Assembly: GCA_900542125.1 (NCBI GenBank)
Contig: UQMO01000059.1
Coordinates: forward strand, 1 to 15,328
DNA length: 15,328 nucleotides
Direction: 5' to 3'
Source of the DNA: an uncultured Collinsella sp.
GTDB taxonomy: Bacteria > Actinomycetota > Coriobacteriia > Coriobacteriales > Coriobacteriaceae
Below are positions 1 through 6,355 of this stretch, piece after piece; positions within the stretch are counted from its first letter, which is position 1, and each line of letters opens with the position of its first letter. Position numbers and translations under genes: made by a program. Under the pieces are notes generated by a model that saw nothing but the letters and a program-made list of their open reading frames with translations, did no database searches and had not been told where the DNA came from.

Positions 1-111
1 CACTTAATGTGCTTTCCGTCTTGCGCAGGACTGTAGAGCAGCAAACTTAACCCGCGCCCGCCCGGCGAGCAAGCGGACGACAAACACATCTGTCCAACAA
101 TTCGCCCGAAA

Positions 112-147
112 CATAATGAAAAACCGTTTGATGTGAGTTAATATAAA
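112..147 (+). promoter_or_regulatory. possible ptsH promoter region (-10-like elements)
   Basis: Two -10-like hexamers precede ptsH: CATAAT at 112-117, with a weak CTGTCC (90-95) 16 bases upstream, and TATAAA at 142-147 with no recognisable -35. The second would start transcription near 154, just before the leader hairpin at 162-208. I cannot decide between them. Bases 1-111 hold nothing I can support as a gene. Confidence 0.3.
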
Positions 148-161
148 CAACGTCGTGAATC

Positions 162-208
162 TGACTCCTGCCACATGCATGACAGGGGTTAAACACAAAA
201 AGGAGTCA
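162..208 (+). promoter_or_regulatory. ptsH leader: inverted repeat covering the ribosome binding site
   Basis: TGACTCCT at 162-169 is the exact reverse complement of AGGAGTCA at 201-208. The right arm contains the AGGAG Shine-Dalgarno of ptsH, whose ATG is at 212. Bases 167-173 can instead pair with 180-186 (CCTGCCA with TGACAGG, one C/A mismatch, 6-base loop). The two pairings compete for bases 167-169. Seen: the pairing and the overlap with the ribosome binding site. Inferred: a translational on/off leader. No known riboswitch family is recognised. Confidence 0.45.
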
Positions 209-211
209 ACT

Positions 212-475
212 ATGGTTTCTGAGAAGGCTACCCTCGTTAATCCTCAGGGTCTGCACATGCGTCCGGCTGGTCTGTTCGCCTCCACCATGGGCAAGTATGC
301 CTGTGACGTGACGGTCGTCACCCCCGAGAAGGAGGTCAACGGCAAGTCCCCGATGGCCCTCATGGCTGCTGGTATCCCCTGCGGTACCGAGGTCGAGGTC
401 AAGTGCGACGGCGCTGACGAGGCCGAGGCTCTGGCTGCTGCCATCGAGCTCATCAAGAGCGGTCTTGGCGAGTAG
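212..475 (+). CDS. ptsH: HPr, phosphocarrier protein of the phosphotransferase system
   Basis: Encodes an 87-residue HPr, the usual family length. HPr is the small cytoplasmic carrier that takes phosphate from Enzyme I at a histidine and passes it to sugar-specific EIIA domains. His15 sits in LHMRPAG (family form GLHARPA), and Ser46 lies in NGKSPMALMAAGI, matching the regulatory serine region of Gram-positive HPr. Met16 and Pro47 depart from the commonest residues (Ala and Ile). The start at 212 follows AGGAG at 201-205 by six bases; a longer in-frame opening from 155 has no such site and would add a non-HPr N-terminus. ptsI follows downstream, separated by an attenuator-like hairpin that would give more HPr than Enzyme I. 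No HPr kinase gene is in the window, so use of Ser46 is unknown. Confidence 0.97.
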   Translation: MVSEKATLVNPQGLHMRPAGLFASTMGKYACDVTVVTPEKEVNGKSPMALMAAGIPCGTEVEVKCDGADEAEALAAAIELIKSGLGE

Positions 476-518
476 AACTCAAACGGGTCGCATGTTGAAC
501 AACTAAGTTCATATTTGG

Positions 519-557
519 GGGCGCAGTGACCTGTTGTAAGGTAGCTGCGCTCTTTTG
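519..557 (+). terminator. intrinsic terminator/attenuator between ptsH and ptsI
   Basis: GCGCAG (521-526) pairs with CTGCGC (545-550), with an inner ACC/GGT pairing (529-531 with 540-542), and is followed by TCTTTTG. The T run is short and interrupted, so partial termination is more likely than a full stop. That would fit an excess of HPr over Enzyme I. Confidence 0.65.
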
Positions 558-583
558 TCATGGATATGGCAAAACGCTTTATC
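555..583 (+). promoter_or_regulatory. possible internal promoter for ptsI
   Basis: TTGTCA (555-560, five of six to consensus) is followed after 17 bases by TTTATC (578-583, weak). The -35 lies in the T run of the preceding terminator, so upstream transcripts would end where a new one could start. The predicted start is about 12 bases before the ptsI ATG. Confidence 0.35.
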
Positions 584-602
584 ACATGACACGGAGAGAG
601 GA

Positions 603-2312
603 ATGGGAATGTATCAGGGAGTCAACGCTTCCGAGGGCATCGGTATCGGCACCGTCATGGTCGCCGTCGATCCCGACTTGACGTTTGAGCCGCACGAGGT
701 TGCTGATTCGGCAGCAGAGAAGGAGCGCTATCAGTCCGCTCTTTCGGTCTTCTGCGAGAAGACCCAGGCTCAGGCCGACCACATGAAGGAGACGGTGGGC
801 GAGGCCGAGGCCGAGATCATGAGCGGACATATTGTCCTGGCTCAGGATCCGGGTATGACCGACGCCATCAACGCCGCCATTGAAGGTGGTACCTGCGCCG
901 AGCAGGCGCTCATGGACACCTCGACCATGTTCGAGAACATGTTCCTGTCCATGGACGACGAGATGTTCCGTCTGCGCGCGGCCGACATCGCCGACATCCG
1001 CACCGGTATTCTGGCCGAGCTGCTGGGCAAGGAGGTCGTCGACCTCTCCGTCCTGCCCGAGAACACTGTCGTTGTCGTGCACGACCTCACGCCGTCCATG
1101 ACCGCCACGATCGATAAGGCCCACGTTGCCGGTATCGTCACCGAGACCGGTGGCCGCACGTCGCACTCCGCGATTATTGCGCGCGCCCTTGAGATCCCGG
1201 CTGTCCTTTCGGTTTCCAATAGCTGCACCGCGCTGCGCAACGGTATGACCGTTGTCGTCGACGGTGGCAAGGGTATCGTCGAGGCCGATCCCGACGAGGA
1301 GACGCTCGCCGCCTACACCGCCAAGGCCGAGGCCTTCGCTGCCGAGAAGGCAGCCCTCGAGGCCTTCCGTGGCAAGCCGTCCGTGACTGCCGATGGCATC
1401 AAGAAGATCATCGCCTGCAACATCGGTAACCCTGATGACGTGCCCAACGCGCTCGATCACGATGCCGAGGCCATCGGTCTGTTCCGCTCCGAGTTCCTGT
1501 TCATGGACTCTGCCGAGCTTCCTTCCGAGGAGGAGCAGTTCAACGCCTACCGTAAGGTCGCCAGCGCGCTCAAGGGCGCTCCGGTCATCATCCGCACGCT
1601 CGATGTGGGTGGCGACAAGGAGATTCCGTATCTGCACATGGTCAAGGAAGATAACCCCTTCATGGGCTTCCGCGCCGTGCGTTACTGCCTGGCCAATCCC
1701 GACCAGTACAAGGTCCAGCTCCGCGCTCTGCTGCGCGCTAGCGCCTTCGGTGACGTAAAGATCATGATCCCGCTCGTCACTTGCGTCGAGGAGGTCTTGG
1801 CTGTCAAGGAGCTTGTCGAGCAGTGCAAGGCCGAGCTGACTGAAGAGGGTCGCAAGTTCAACGAGAACATCGAGGTCGGCATCATGGTTGAGACGCCTGC
1901 CGCTTCGCTGCTCGCAGACCGTCTTGCCGAGGTCGCCGACTTCTTCTCCATCGGCACCAACGACCTGATCGGCTACACCATGTGCGCCGACCGTGGCAAC
2001 GACACCATCTCCAACCTGTACCAGGTTTACTATCCCGCCGTGCTCCGCTCGCTCAAGAACATCATCGAGAGCGGCGTGAAGGCCGGCATCATGGTCGGTA
2101 TGTGCGGCGAGGCCGCTGCCGATCCGCTGCTCGAGCCGCTGCTGATCAGCTGGGGCCTGGAGGAGTTCTCGATGAGTGCTCCGTCGATCCTGCGCGCCCG
2201 TAAGACCATCAGCCAGTGGACCAAGGCCGAGTGCGACGAGCTCGCCGAGAAGGCGCTCGTCTGCAACACCGCCGCCGAGGTCAAGGCACTGCTCGAGTCC
2301 GCAGCTCGCTAA
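603..2312 (+). CDS. ptsI: Enzyme I, phosphoenolpyruvate-protein phosphotransferase
   Basis: A 569-residue Enzyme I, close to the E. coli length (575). It autophosphorylates with phosphoenolpyruvate and passes the phosphate to HPr, the first step of PTS sugar uptake in the cytoplasm. Visible motifs: the swivelling-domain GGRTSHSAIIAR with the phosphorylated His188; PEP-binding IGLFRSEFLFMD; GTNDLIGYTMCADRGN; and the catalytic-cysteine motif VGMCGEAAADP with Cys501. The order of N-terminal HPr-binding region, phosphohistidine domain and C-terminal PEP barrel is normal. I place the start at ATG 603 behind GGAGAGAGG; ATG 609, two codons on, is equally possible. The frame is open further upstream to 555, but that stretch holds the attenuator and promoter. 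A FruK-type kinase follows after 74 bases and is probably co-transcribed. Confidence 0.97.
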   Translation: MGMYQGVNASEGIGIGTVMVAVDPDLTFEPHEVADSAAEKERYQSALSVFCEKTQAQADHMKETVGEAEAEIMSGHIVLAQDPGMTDAINAAIEGGTCAEQALMDTSTMFENMFLSMDDEMFRLRAADIADIRTGILAELLGKEVVDLSVLPENTVVVVHDLTPSMTATIDKAHVAGIVTETGGRTSHSAIIARALEIPAVLSVSNSCTALRNGMTVVVDGGKGIVEADPDEETLAAYTAKAEAFAAEKAALEAFRGKPSVTADGIKKIIACNIGNPDDVPNALDHDAEAIGLFRSEFLFMDSAELPSEEEQFNAYRKVASALKGAPVIIRTLDVGGDKEIPYLHMVKEDNPFMGFRAVRYCLANPDQYKVQLRALLRASAFGDVKIMIPLVTCVEEVLAVKELVEQCKAELTEEGRKFNENIEVGIMVETPAASLLADRLAEVADFFSIGTNDLIGYTMCADRGNDTISNLYQVYYPAVLRSLKNIIESGVKAGIMVGMCGEAAADPLLEPLLISWGLEEFSMSAPSILRARKTISQWTKAECDELAEKALVCNTAAEVKALLESAAR

Positions 2313-2329
2313 TTTGGTATCAGAGGTAA

Positions 2330-2359
2330 CCGCGTGGTTGGAATGGGCTGGCCACGCGG
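2330..2359 (+). promoter_or_regulatory. intergenic hairpin between ptsI and the first FruK-type kinase
   Basis: CCGCGTGG (2330-2337) and CCACGCGG (2352-2359) form an exact 8-bp stem around a 14-base loop. No T run follows, so this is not a standard terminator. It could be an RNA processing or stabilising structure, or a protein-binding dyad, in the 74-base spacer before the kinase. Confidence 0.5.
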
Positions 2360-2386
2360 CCCTCACATATACAGGGGGTACTGTAA

Positions 2387-3319
2387 ATGTTCTACACGCT
2401 AACCGCTAACCCGGCTGTCGACATGACGGTTTCGAGCTCTCCGCTCGAGCCCGACGAGAACGTCCGCACCGGTTCGGCCAGCTACACGGCTAACGGCAAG
2501 GGCCTCGACGTGTCCTTCGCCTTTAAGAAGATGGGCGTCGACACCGTCGCGCTCGGCTTCTTCGCCGGCTTCACGGGCAAGTTCATCGTCGAGGAGGTCA
2601 TGAACCTGGGTTGCCTCTGCCGCCCGGTCTGGACCGACGGTATCACGCGCATTAACACCTACGTCAACGATGGCCAGCACGAGTACGGCATCCTGAACCC
2701 TGGTGCTCCGATCACGCCGCAGCACCAGGAGGAGCTCTATAACATCCTGGACACCGCGGGCGATCTCGAGTGCCTGATCGTTTCCGGCTCCGTGCCTCCC
2801 AAAGCTACGCCCGACTTCCTGGCTCAGGTCATGGAGCACGCTCAGGCTCGTGGCGCCGACGTCGTCCTGGACCTGTCCTCCGACAAGCTCAAGGAGCTCG
2901 CTCACAAGAAGCCGCTGCTCATCAAGCCGAACCATCACGAGATGAAGGCCATCTTCGGCGTGCCGGTCGACACCGACGACGAGGTTCGCGTTGCTATGAA
3001 GATGGCTCACGACGCTGGCGTTCAGAACGTGCTGCTCACCCGTGGTAGCCGCGGCGACGCTTACTTCTCCAACGGCGAGGACATCTGGTACGCCAAGCGT
3101 GAGTTCAACATCAAGCTGGTTTCTTCCGTCTGCGCTGGCGACTGCACCCTCGCTGCGTTCCTGCACAAGTGGTACAGGGATCGCGACAACGTCGAGGAGG
3201 CCATGAAGCTCGCTATGGCCACCGGCGCCAACGTTGCCGAGTCCGTCGGCATCGGCGACTTCGGTCACGTCGACGAGTACAGCAAGCGCGTTGCTGTCCG
3301 CAAGCTCGATCGTCAGTAA
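2387..3319 (+). CDS. 1-phosphofructokinase (FruK)-type PfkB-family sugar kinase, copy 1
   Basis: 310 residues, full length for FruK/LacC-type enzymes, which phosphorylate fructose 1-phosphate (or tagatose 6-phosphate) with ATP in the cytoplasm. The family is shown by YTLTANPAVD at the N-terminus, GFFAGFTGKFI (57-67), TDGITRIN (83-90), LIVSGSVPP (130-138), LLIKPNHHEM and the C-terminal AGD with the catalytic base Asp252. The overall pattern is nearer to Bacillus FruK than to LacC. Two positions are unusual: NGKG (36-39) replaces GGKG, and CAGD (249-252) replaces GAGD. Start ATG 2387 follows a GGGGG ribosome binding site. It sits behind ptsI and ends in a strong terminator, so it is probably made with the PTS proteins. 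No fructose EII gene is in the window; the sugar substrate is an inference from family. Confidence 0.88.
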   Translation: MFYTLTANPAVDMTVSSSPLEPDENVRTGSASYTANGKGLDVSFAFKKMGVDTVALGFFAGFTGKFIVEEVMNLGCLCRPVWTDGITRINTYVNDGQHEYGILNPGAPITPQHQEELYNILDTAGDLECLIVSGSVPPKATPDFLAQVMEHAQARGADVVLDLSSDKLKELAHKKPLLIKPNHHEMKAIFGVPVDTDDEVRVAMKMAHDAGVQNVLLTRGSRGDAYFSNGEDIWYAKREFNIKLVSSVCAGDCTLAAFLHKWYRDRDNVEEAMKLAMATGANVAESVGIGDFGHVDEYSKRVAVRKLDRQ

Positions 3320-3347
3320 TCGAAACGCGACATATTCGTGCGCATGC

Positions 3348-3380
3348 GGCGCCCCGGTTTCGGCTGGGGCGCCTTTTTTG
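3348..3380 (+). terminator. strong intrinsic terminator after kinase copy 1
   Basis: Exact 8-bp stem GGCGCCCC (3348-3355) with GGGGCGCC (3366-3373), 10-base loop, then six T. It closes the ptsI-kinase unit. Confidence 0.92.
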
Positions 3381-3445
3381 TTCCGTCATCGGAGAGAGAT
3401 ATTCTGCCGTACTTCATCGCTTCCACACCGTTCACCGAGTTGTCC

Positions 3446-3474
3446 TAGCCTTTTACCGATGGGTGGAATATACT
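3446..3474 (+). promoter_or_regulatory. probable promoter of kinase copy 2
   Basis: TATACT (3469-3474) is a good -10; 17 bases upstream lies TAGCCT (3446-3451), a weak -35. A better hexamer, TTGTCC at 3440-3445, is too far away (23 bases). The element lies between the terminator at 3348-3380 and the ATG at 3509, where a promoter is expected. Confidence 0.45.
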
Positions 3475-3508
3475 TTCACCAACACGTTACTTCGTGAAAG
3501 GAACATTC

Positions 3509-4441
3509 ATGATTTACACGCTCACTGCAAATCCCGCCATTGACTACAACATCTCCTGCGACGGCCTTGCTGCCAACACCGTCACGCGTACCCGTAACGC
3601 CGTCTACACGCCCAACGGCAAGGGTCTCAACGTCTCGTTCACCCTCGATCACTACGGTGTCGACACCACGATCCTGGGCTTTTTCGCCGGCTTCTCGGGC
3701 GAGTTTATCGTTAAGGGCGCCGAGGCCCTGGGCGTGCCCGTCAAGCCCGTTTGGACCGACGGCATCACGCGCGTCAATGTGTTCCTCAATGCCGGACCCG
3801 ACACCGAGTACAACATGGTCAACGCCGGTGCCGCCATCAACGAGGCCAACGAGCAGGAGATGTTTGAGCTCATCGATTCGCTTGATGACATGACCTGCCT
3901 GGTCATCAGCGGCTCGCTGCCTCCCAACACTTCCGAGGGCTTCTTGGCCGAGGTCCTGCGCCGCGTCAAGGCCAAGGGGGCCGAGTTCGTCCTCGATATC
4001 TCGAGCCATCAGCTGGCAGACCTCATTGCCATGGAGCCGCTGCTGATTAAGCCCAACGACGACGAGCTGCTCGATATCTTTGGCATTAAGGTGAGCGGTG
4101 GCGACGACGAGTCCGTCAAGGGCGCGATGGCCGAGCTGCACGCCAAGGGCGCCAAGAATGTGCTGCTGACTCTTGGCGGCGCTGGTGCGTACTTCTCTAA
4201 CGGCGAGCACATCTGGTTTGCCAACCGCACCTTCGACGTCAAGCTGCTGTCGACGGTGTGCGCCGGCGATTCCTCGCTCGCTGCCTTCCTGTCCGTGTGG
4301 CACGACGCCCCCGAGCGCGTCGAGGACGCCCTGCGCCTTTCGATGGCTACCGGCGCCAACGTGGTCGAGTGCCCGGGCCTGGGCGACTTTGCCAAGGTCG
4401 AGGAGTATAAGAAGGGCATCGCTATCCGCGAGGTCTGCTAA
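3509..4441 (+). CDS. 1-phosphofructokinase (FruK)-type PfkB-family sugar kinase, copy 2
   Basis: 310 residues, exactly the length of the kinase upstream and clearly its paralogue along the whole chain (TLTANPA, NGKGL, LGFFAGF, VWTDGITR, LLIKPN, YFSNGE, MATGANV blocks shared). Family role: ATP-dependent phosphorylation of a ketohexose phosphate, typically fructose 1-phosphate to the 1,6-bisphosphate. The catalytic Asp254 lies in STVCAGDSSLAAFL, again CAGD instead of GAGD, and NGKG (36-39) again replaces GGKG. Both oddities therefore predate the duplication or are under shared selection. The start at 3509 is supported by GAAAGGA at 3496-3502; five earlier in-frame codons lie over that site. It is bounded by its own promoter and terminator, so it can be regulated apart from copy 1. 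Which copy uses which sugar cannot be told from sequence. Confidence 0.88.
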   Translation: MIYTLTANPAIDYNISCDGLAANTVTRTRNAVYTPNGKGLNVSFTLDHYGVDTTILGFFAGFSGEFIVKGAEALGVPVKPVWTDGITRVNVFLNAGPDTEYNMVNAGAAINEANEQEMFELIDSLDDMTCLVISGSLPPNTSEGFLAEVLRRVKAKGAEFVLDISSHQLADLIAMEPLLIKPNDDELLDIFGIKVSGGDDESVKGAMAELHAKGAKNVLLTLGGAGAYFSNGEHIWFANRTFDVKLLSTVCAGDSSLAAFLSVWHDAPERVEDALRLSMATGANVVECPGLGDFAKVEEYKKGIAIREVC

Positions 4442-4474
4442 CTCCGGCCTAAAGCTTGAGTATTTCGAGTGGTT

Positions 4475-4512
4475 CGCATCCGTCTTGGGAACAGGACGGA
4501 TGCGTTTTTGTT
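4475..4512 (+). terminator. strong intrinsic terminator after kinase copy 2
   Basis: Exact 10-bp stem CGCATCCGTC (4475-4484) with GACGGATGCG (4495-4504), then TTTTTGTTT. Confidence 0.93.
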
Positions 4513-4546
4513 TATCGGACTTGCGTGTGCAGGGGAGGCTGTTTCT

Positions 4547-4555
4547 TGCTAGACT
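4547..4555 (+). promoter_or_regulatory. possible extended -10 promoter of cca
   Basis: TGCTAGACT combines a TGn extension with the -10-like TAGACT (4550-4555), 51 bases before the cca ATG. There is no good -35 at 16-18 bases; TTGCGT at 4521 is too distant (23 bases). Confidence 0.35.
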
Positions 4556-4606
4556 TCTTGCAGATGCAATCGACAACCAATTTGATAGCCGCAGGAGGCC
4601 ACAGGT

Positions 4607-6001
4607 ATGTGCAATGTTTCGCTCAACGGTACGCACCCGACCGATGCCTCCCTGCGAGTGCTGCGTGCGCTCGAGGCGGCCGGTCTTGAGGCCTGGTACG
4701 TGGGCGGTTGGGTGCGCGACGCCCTGATGGGATGCCCCAGCCACGATGTTGACATGTGTTGCAGCGGCCTGTGGCAGGAGTCCAAAGTGGCGCTCGAGGC
4801 CGCTGGTATCGCGGTCGTGGAGTCGGGCATTAAATTTGGCGGAATCACGGCTATTTCCGATGGCGAGCGTATCGAGGTCACCACGTACCGTCTGGATGGC
4901 TTTTACACCGATGGTCGCCATCCCCAGAGTGTGGAGCGTGCCGCCTCGCTCGAGGACGATCTGGCGCGCCGCGACTTTACCGTCAACGCTATGGCCTGGC
5001 ATCCCGAGCGCGGGCTTGTCGACCGCTACGACGGCCAGGGTGACTTGGAGCGCAAGCTGATTCGCGCTGTCGGCGATCCCAAGCGTCGCTTTAACGAGGA
5101 CGCCCTGCGCATGCTGCGTGCTGTGCGCTTTGCCTGCCGTCTGGACTTTATGATTGAGCCCGAGACCAAGCGTGCGCTTGCCGAGCGCGCGCCGCTGCTC
5201 GATGCCGTGGCGCGCGAGCGTGTGGGTATTGAGCTCGAGGGCATTCTTTCGACCGGTCATGGGGGAGACGCGATGCTTCGCTATCCCGAGCTCATCTGTG
5301 CCGCTGTGCCCGAGTTGGCAGCGGGTCGCGGGTTTGATCAGCGCAGTGTCTATCATGCGTTTAACGTCTACGAGCATATCGCCCGTGTGCTGACGGTGGC
5401 AGGGGAGCTGGCGCTGTGCGACGGCGTCGCGCCATCGTCGAGCCTTATGTGGGCGGCGTTTTTGCACGATGTCTCCAAGCCCGAGTGCTTTACGGTCGAT
5501 CACGCCGGCAGCGGACACTTCTACGGTCATCCCGAGCTCGGCGCCAAGAAAGCGCGCGTCATTATGGATCGCCTGGCGCTCTCGCACGACTTGGTGCGCG
5601 ACGTGTGCCTGCTCATCAAATACCATGACAAGCCGCTGCGCCCCGAGCGCTCCTGTCTGCTCAATATGATGCGCGCGCTTTCGGGTGAGGGCGTCGACAC
5701 GGCCCGCCTGATTGACGAGCTCATGGACCTTAAGCGTGCCGACACACTTGGCAAGGCCCCGTCGTGCTTCTATTACGTTGAGACGATTGAGGAGATGCGC
5801 GCGATGGCGCACGAGCTGCTGAGGGCGGGGGAGCCCTATACGCTCAAGATGCTCGCCATCAACGGCGGCGACCTGATCCGTGCTGGAGTCAAGCCCGGGC
5901 CGGAACTGGGGCAGCTTCTCAACTCCGCCCTCGACGCCGTGATCGAAGACAACATTCCCAACGATCGCGAAGCTCTTTTGGTCCATCTCAACTTGAATTA
6001 G
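4607..6001 (+). CDS. cca: CCA tRNA nucleotidyltransferase (class II, with HD domain)
   Basis: 464 residues. Adds or repairs the 3'-terminal CCA of tRNAs using CTP and ATP. The N-terminal nucleotidyltransferase head has YVGGWVRDAL (31-40) and the metal-binding DVD at 47-49, then RRDFTVNAMA (121-130) and the nucleotide-selecting EDALR motif (164-168) in RRFNEDALRMLRAVRF. The rest is the body and an HD-type phosphohydrolase domain with His287-Asp288 in AAFLHDVSKPE. This architecture is usual for class II enzymes of high-GC Gram-positives. The start at 4607 follows GGAGG (4594-4598). It stands alone between a terminator and a tRNA-Glu gene that already encodes its CCA, so that neighbour needs the enzyme only for repair. 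The related poly(A) polymerase family is an alternative, but the HD domain favours Cca. Confidence 0.92.
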   Translation: MCNVSLNGTHPTDASLRVLRALEAAGLEAWYVGGWVRDALMGCPSHDVDMCCSGLWQESKVALEAAGIAVVESGIKFGGITAISDGERIEVTTYRLDGFYTDGRHPQSVERAASLEDDLARRDFTVNAMAWHPERGLVDRYDGQGDLERKLIRAVGDPKRRFNEDALRMLRAVRFACRLDFMIEPETKRALAERAPLLDAVARERVGIELEGILSTGHGGDAMLRYPELICAAVPELAAGRGFDQRSVYHAFNVYEHIARVLTVAGELALCDGVAPSSSLMWAAFLHDVSKPECFTVDHAGSGHFYGHPELGAKKARVIMDRLALSHDLVRDVCLLIKYHDKPLRPERSCLLNMMRALSGEGVDTARLIDELMDLKRADTLGKAPSCFYYVETIEEMRAMAHELLRAGEPYTLKMLAINGGDLIRAGVKPGPELGQLLNSALDAVIEDNIPNDREALLVHLNLN

Positions 6002-6031
6002 CTACCCAGTTTACCTGCGTGTTCCATAACC

Positions 6032-6058
6032 TGCCGACAATTTTTCGGCAATTTGGAA
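6032..6058 (+). terminator. weak hairpin after cca, possible terminator
   Basis: TGCCGA (6032-6037) pairs with TCGGCA (6045-6050), followed by ATTTGGAA. The stem is short and the T run poor, so termination here is doubtful. Confidence 0.3.
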
Positions 6059-6065
6059 TTTCTTC

Positions 6066-6094
6066 TTGCGCTGACGTTTTTTGTCCCGTAATAT
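6066..6094 (+). promoter_or_regulatory. probable promoter of tRNA-Glu
   Basis: TTGCGC (6066-6071), 17-base spacer, TAATAT (6089-6094). The predicted start near 6101 lies about 28 bases before the mature tRNA, leaving a short leader for 5' processing. Confidence 0.5.
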
Positions 6095-6128
6095 ATTTCC
6101 TCGCAGCACGGCAGTGCAGATGTCATGT

Positions 6129-6205
6129 GGCCCGTTCGTCTAGCGGTTTAGGACGCCGCCCTCTCAAGGCGGAGATCACCAGTTCGAATCTGGTACGGGC
6201 TACCA
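6129..6205 (+). tRNA. tRNA-Glu (anticodon CTC)
   Basis: A 77-base cloverleaf with encoded CCA (6203-6205). The acceptor stem GGCCCGT pairs with ACGGGCT (G-U at the first pair). The anticodon stem is CCGCC/GGCGG around the loop CTCTCAA, giving anticodon CTC, which reads GAG (Glu). The T arm is ACCAG-TTCGAAT-CTGGT, a perfect stem with the invariant TTCGAAT loop. A promoter lies upstream and an intrinsic terminator right behind, so it is a single-tRNA unit. GAG is the dominant Glu codon in the surrounding genes. Confidence 0.97.
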
Positions 6206-6215
6206 CGCGTCTGAT

Positions 6216-6250
6216 ACCCGGTCTTCCCACGGAAGTCCGGGTTTTTTATT
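6216..6250 (+). terminator. intrinsic terminator after tRNA-Glu
   Basis: ACCCGG-T-CTTCC, CAC loop, GGAAG-T-CCGGGT (6216-6242): an 11-bp stem with one T/T mismatch, followed by a T run to 6247. Confidence 0.92.
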
Positions 6251-6316
6251 ATCAAACAGCCGTCTGCAATTCCCGTTTGTACCAGAGCTTTGCGTTCTGC
6301 TTATGGCCCTTACGGG

Positions 6317-6322
6317 TACAAT
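6317..6322 (+). promoter_or_regulatory. possible -10 of the flippase-like membrane protein gene
   Basis: TACAAT matches the -10 consensus at five of six positions and lies 34 bases before the ATG. No good -35 is present at the right distance; TTGCGT at 6290-6295 would need a 21-base spacer. Confidence 0.35.
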
Positions 6323-6355
6323 ATCCAAGATATTTTGACTGTTAGAAGGAGTCTC

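Noticed and set aside
128..133. TTGATG as a -35 for ptsH
   Set aside because: Only 8 bases from TATAAA, and no -10 at 16-18 bases.
4..198. 64-codon - strand frame at the left edge
   Set aside because: No ribosome binding site or recognisable product, and it overlaps the ptsH leader.
582..2366. 594-codon open frame on the - strand opposite ptsI
   Set aside because: Shadow frame produced by GC-rich codon bias; composition is repetitive, no family pattern, while the + strand gene is unmistakable.
3476..5986. 836-codon open frame on the - strand opposite kinase copy 2 and cca
   Set aside because: Runs across two well-supported genes, a terminator and a promoter; no motifs and no ribosome binding site. 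A shadow.
6129..6205. tRNA-Glu as an attachment site of an integrated element
   Set aside because: No integrase gene and no duplicate of the tRNA 3' end seen in the window.
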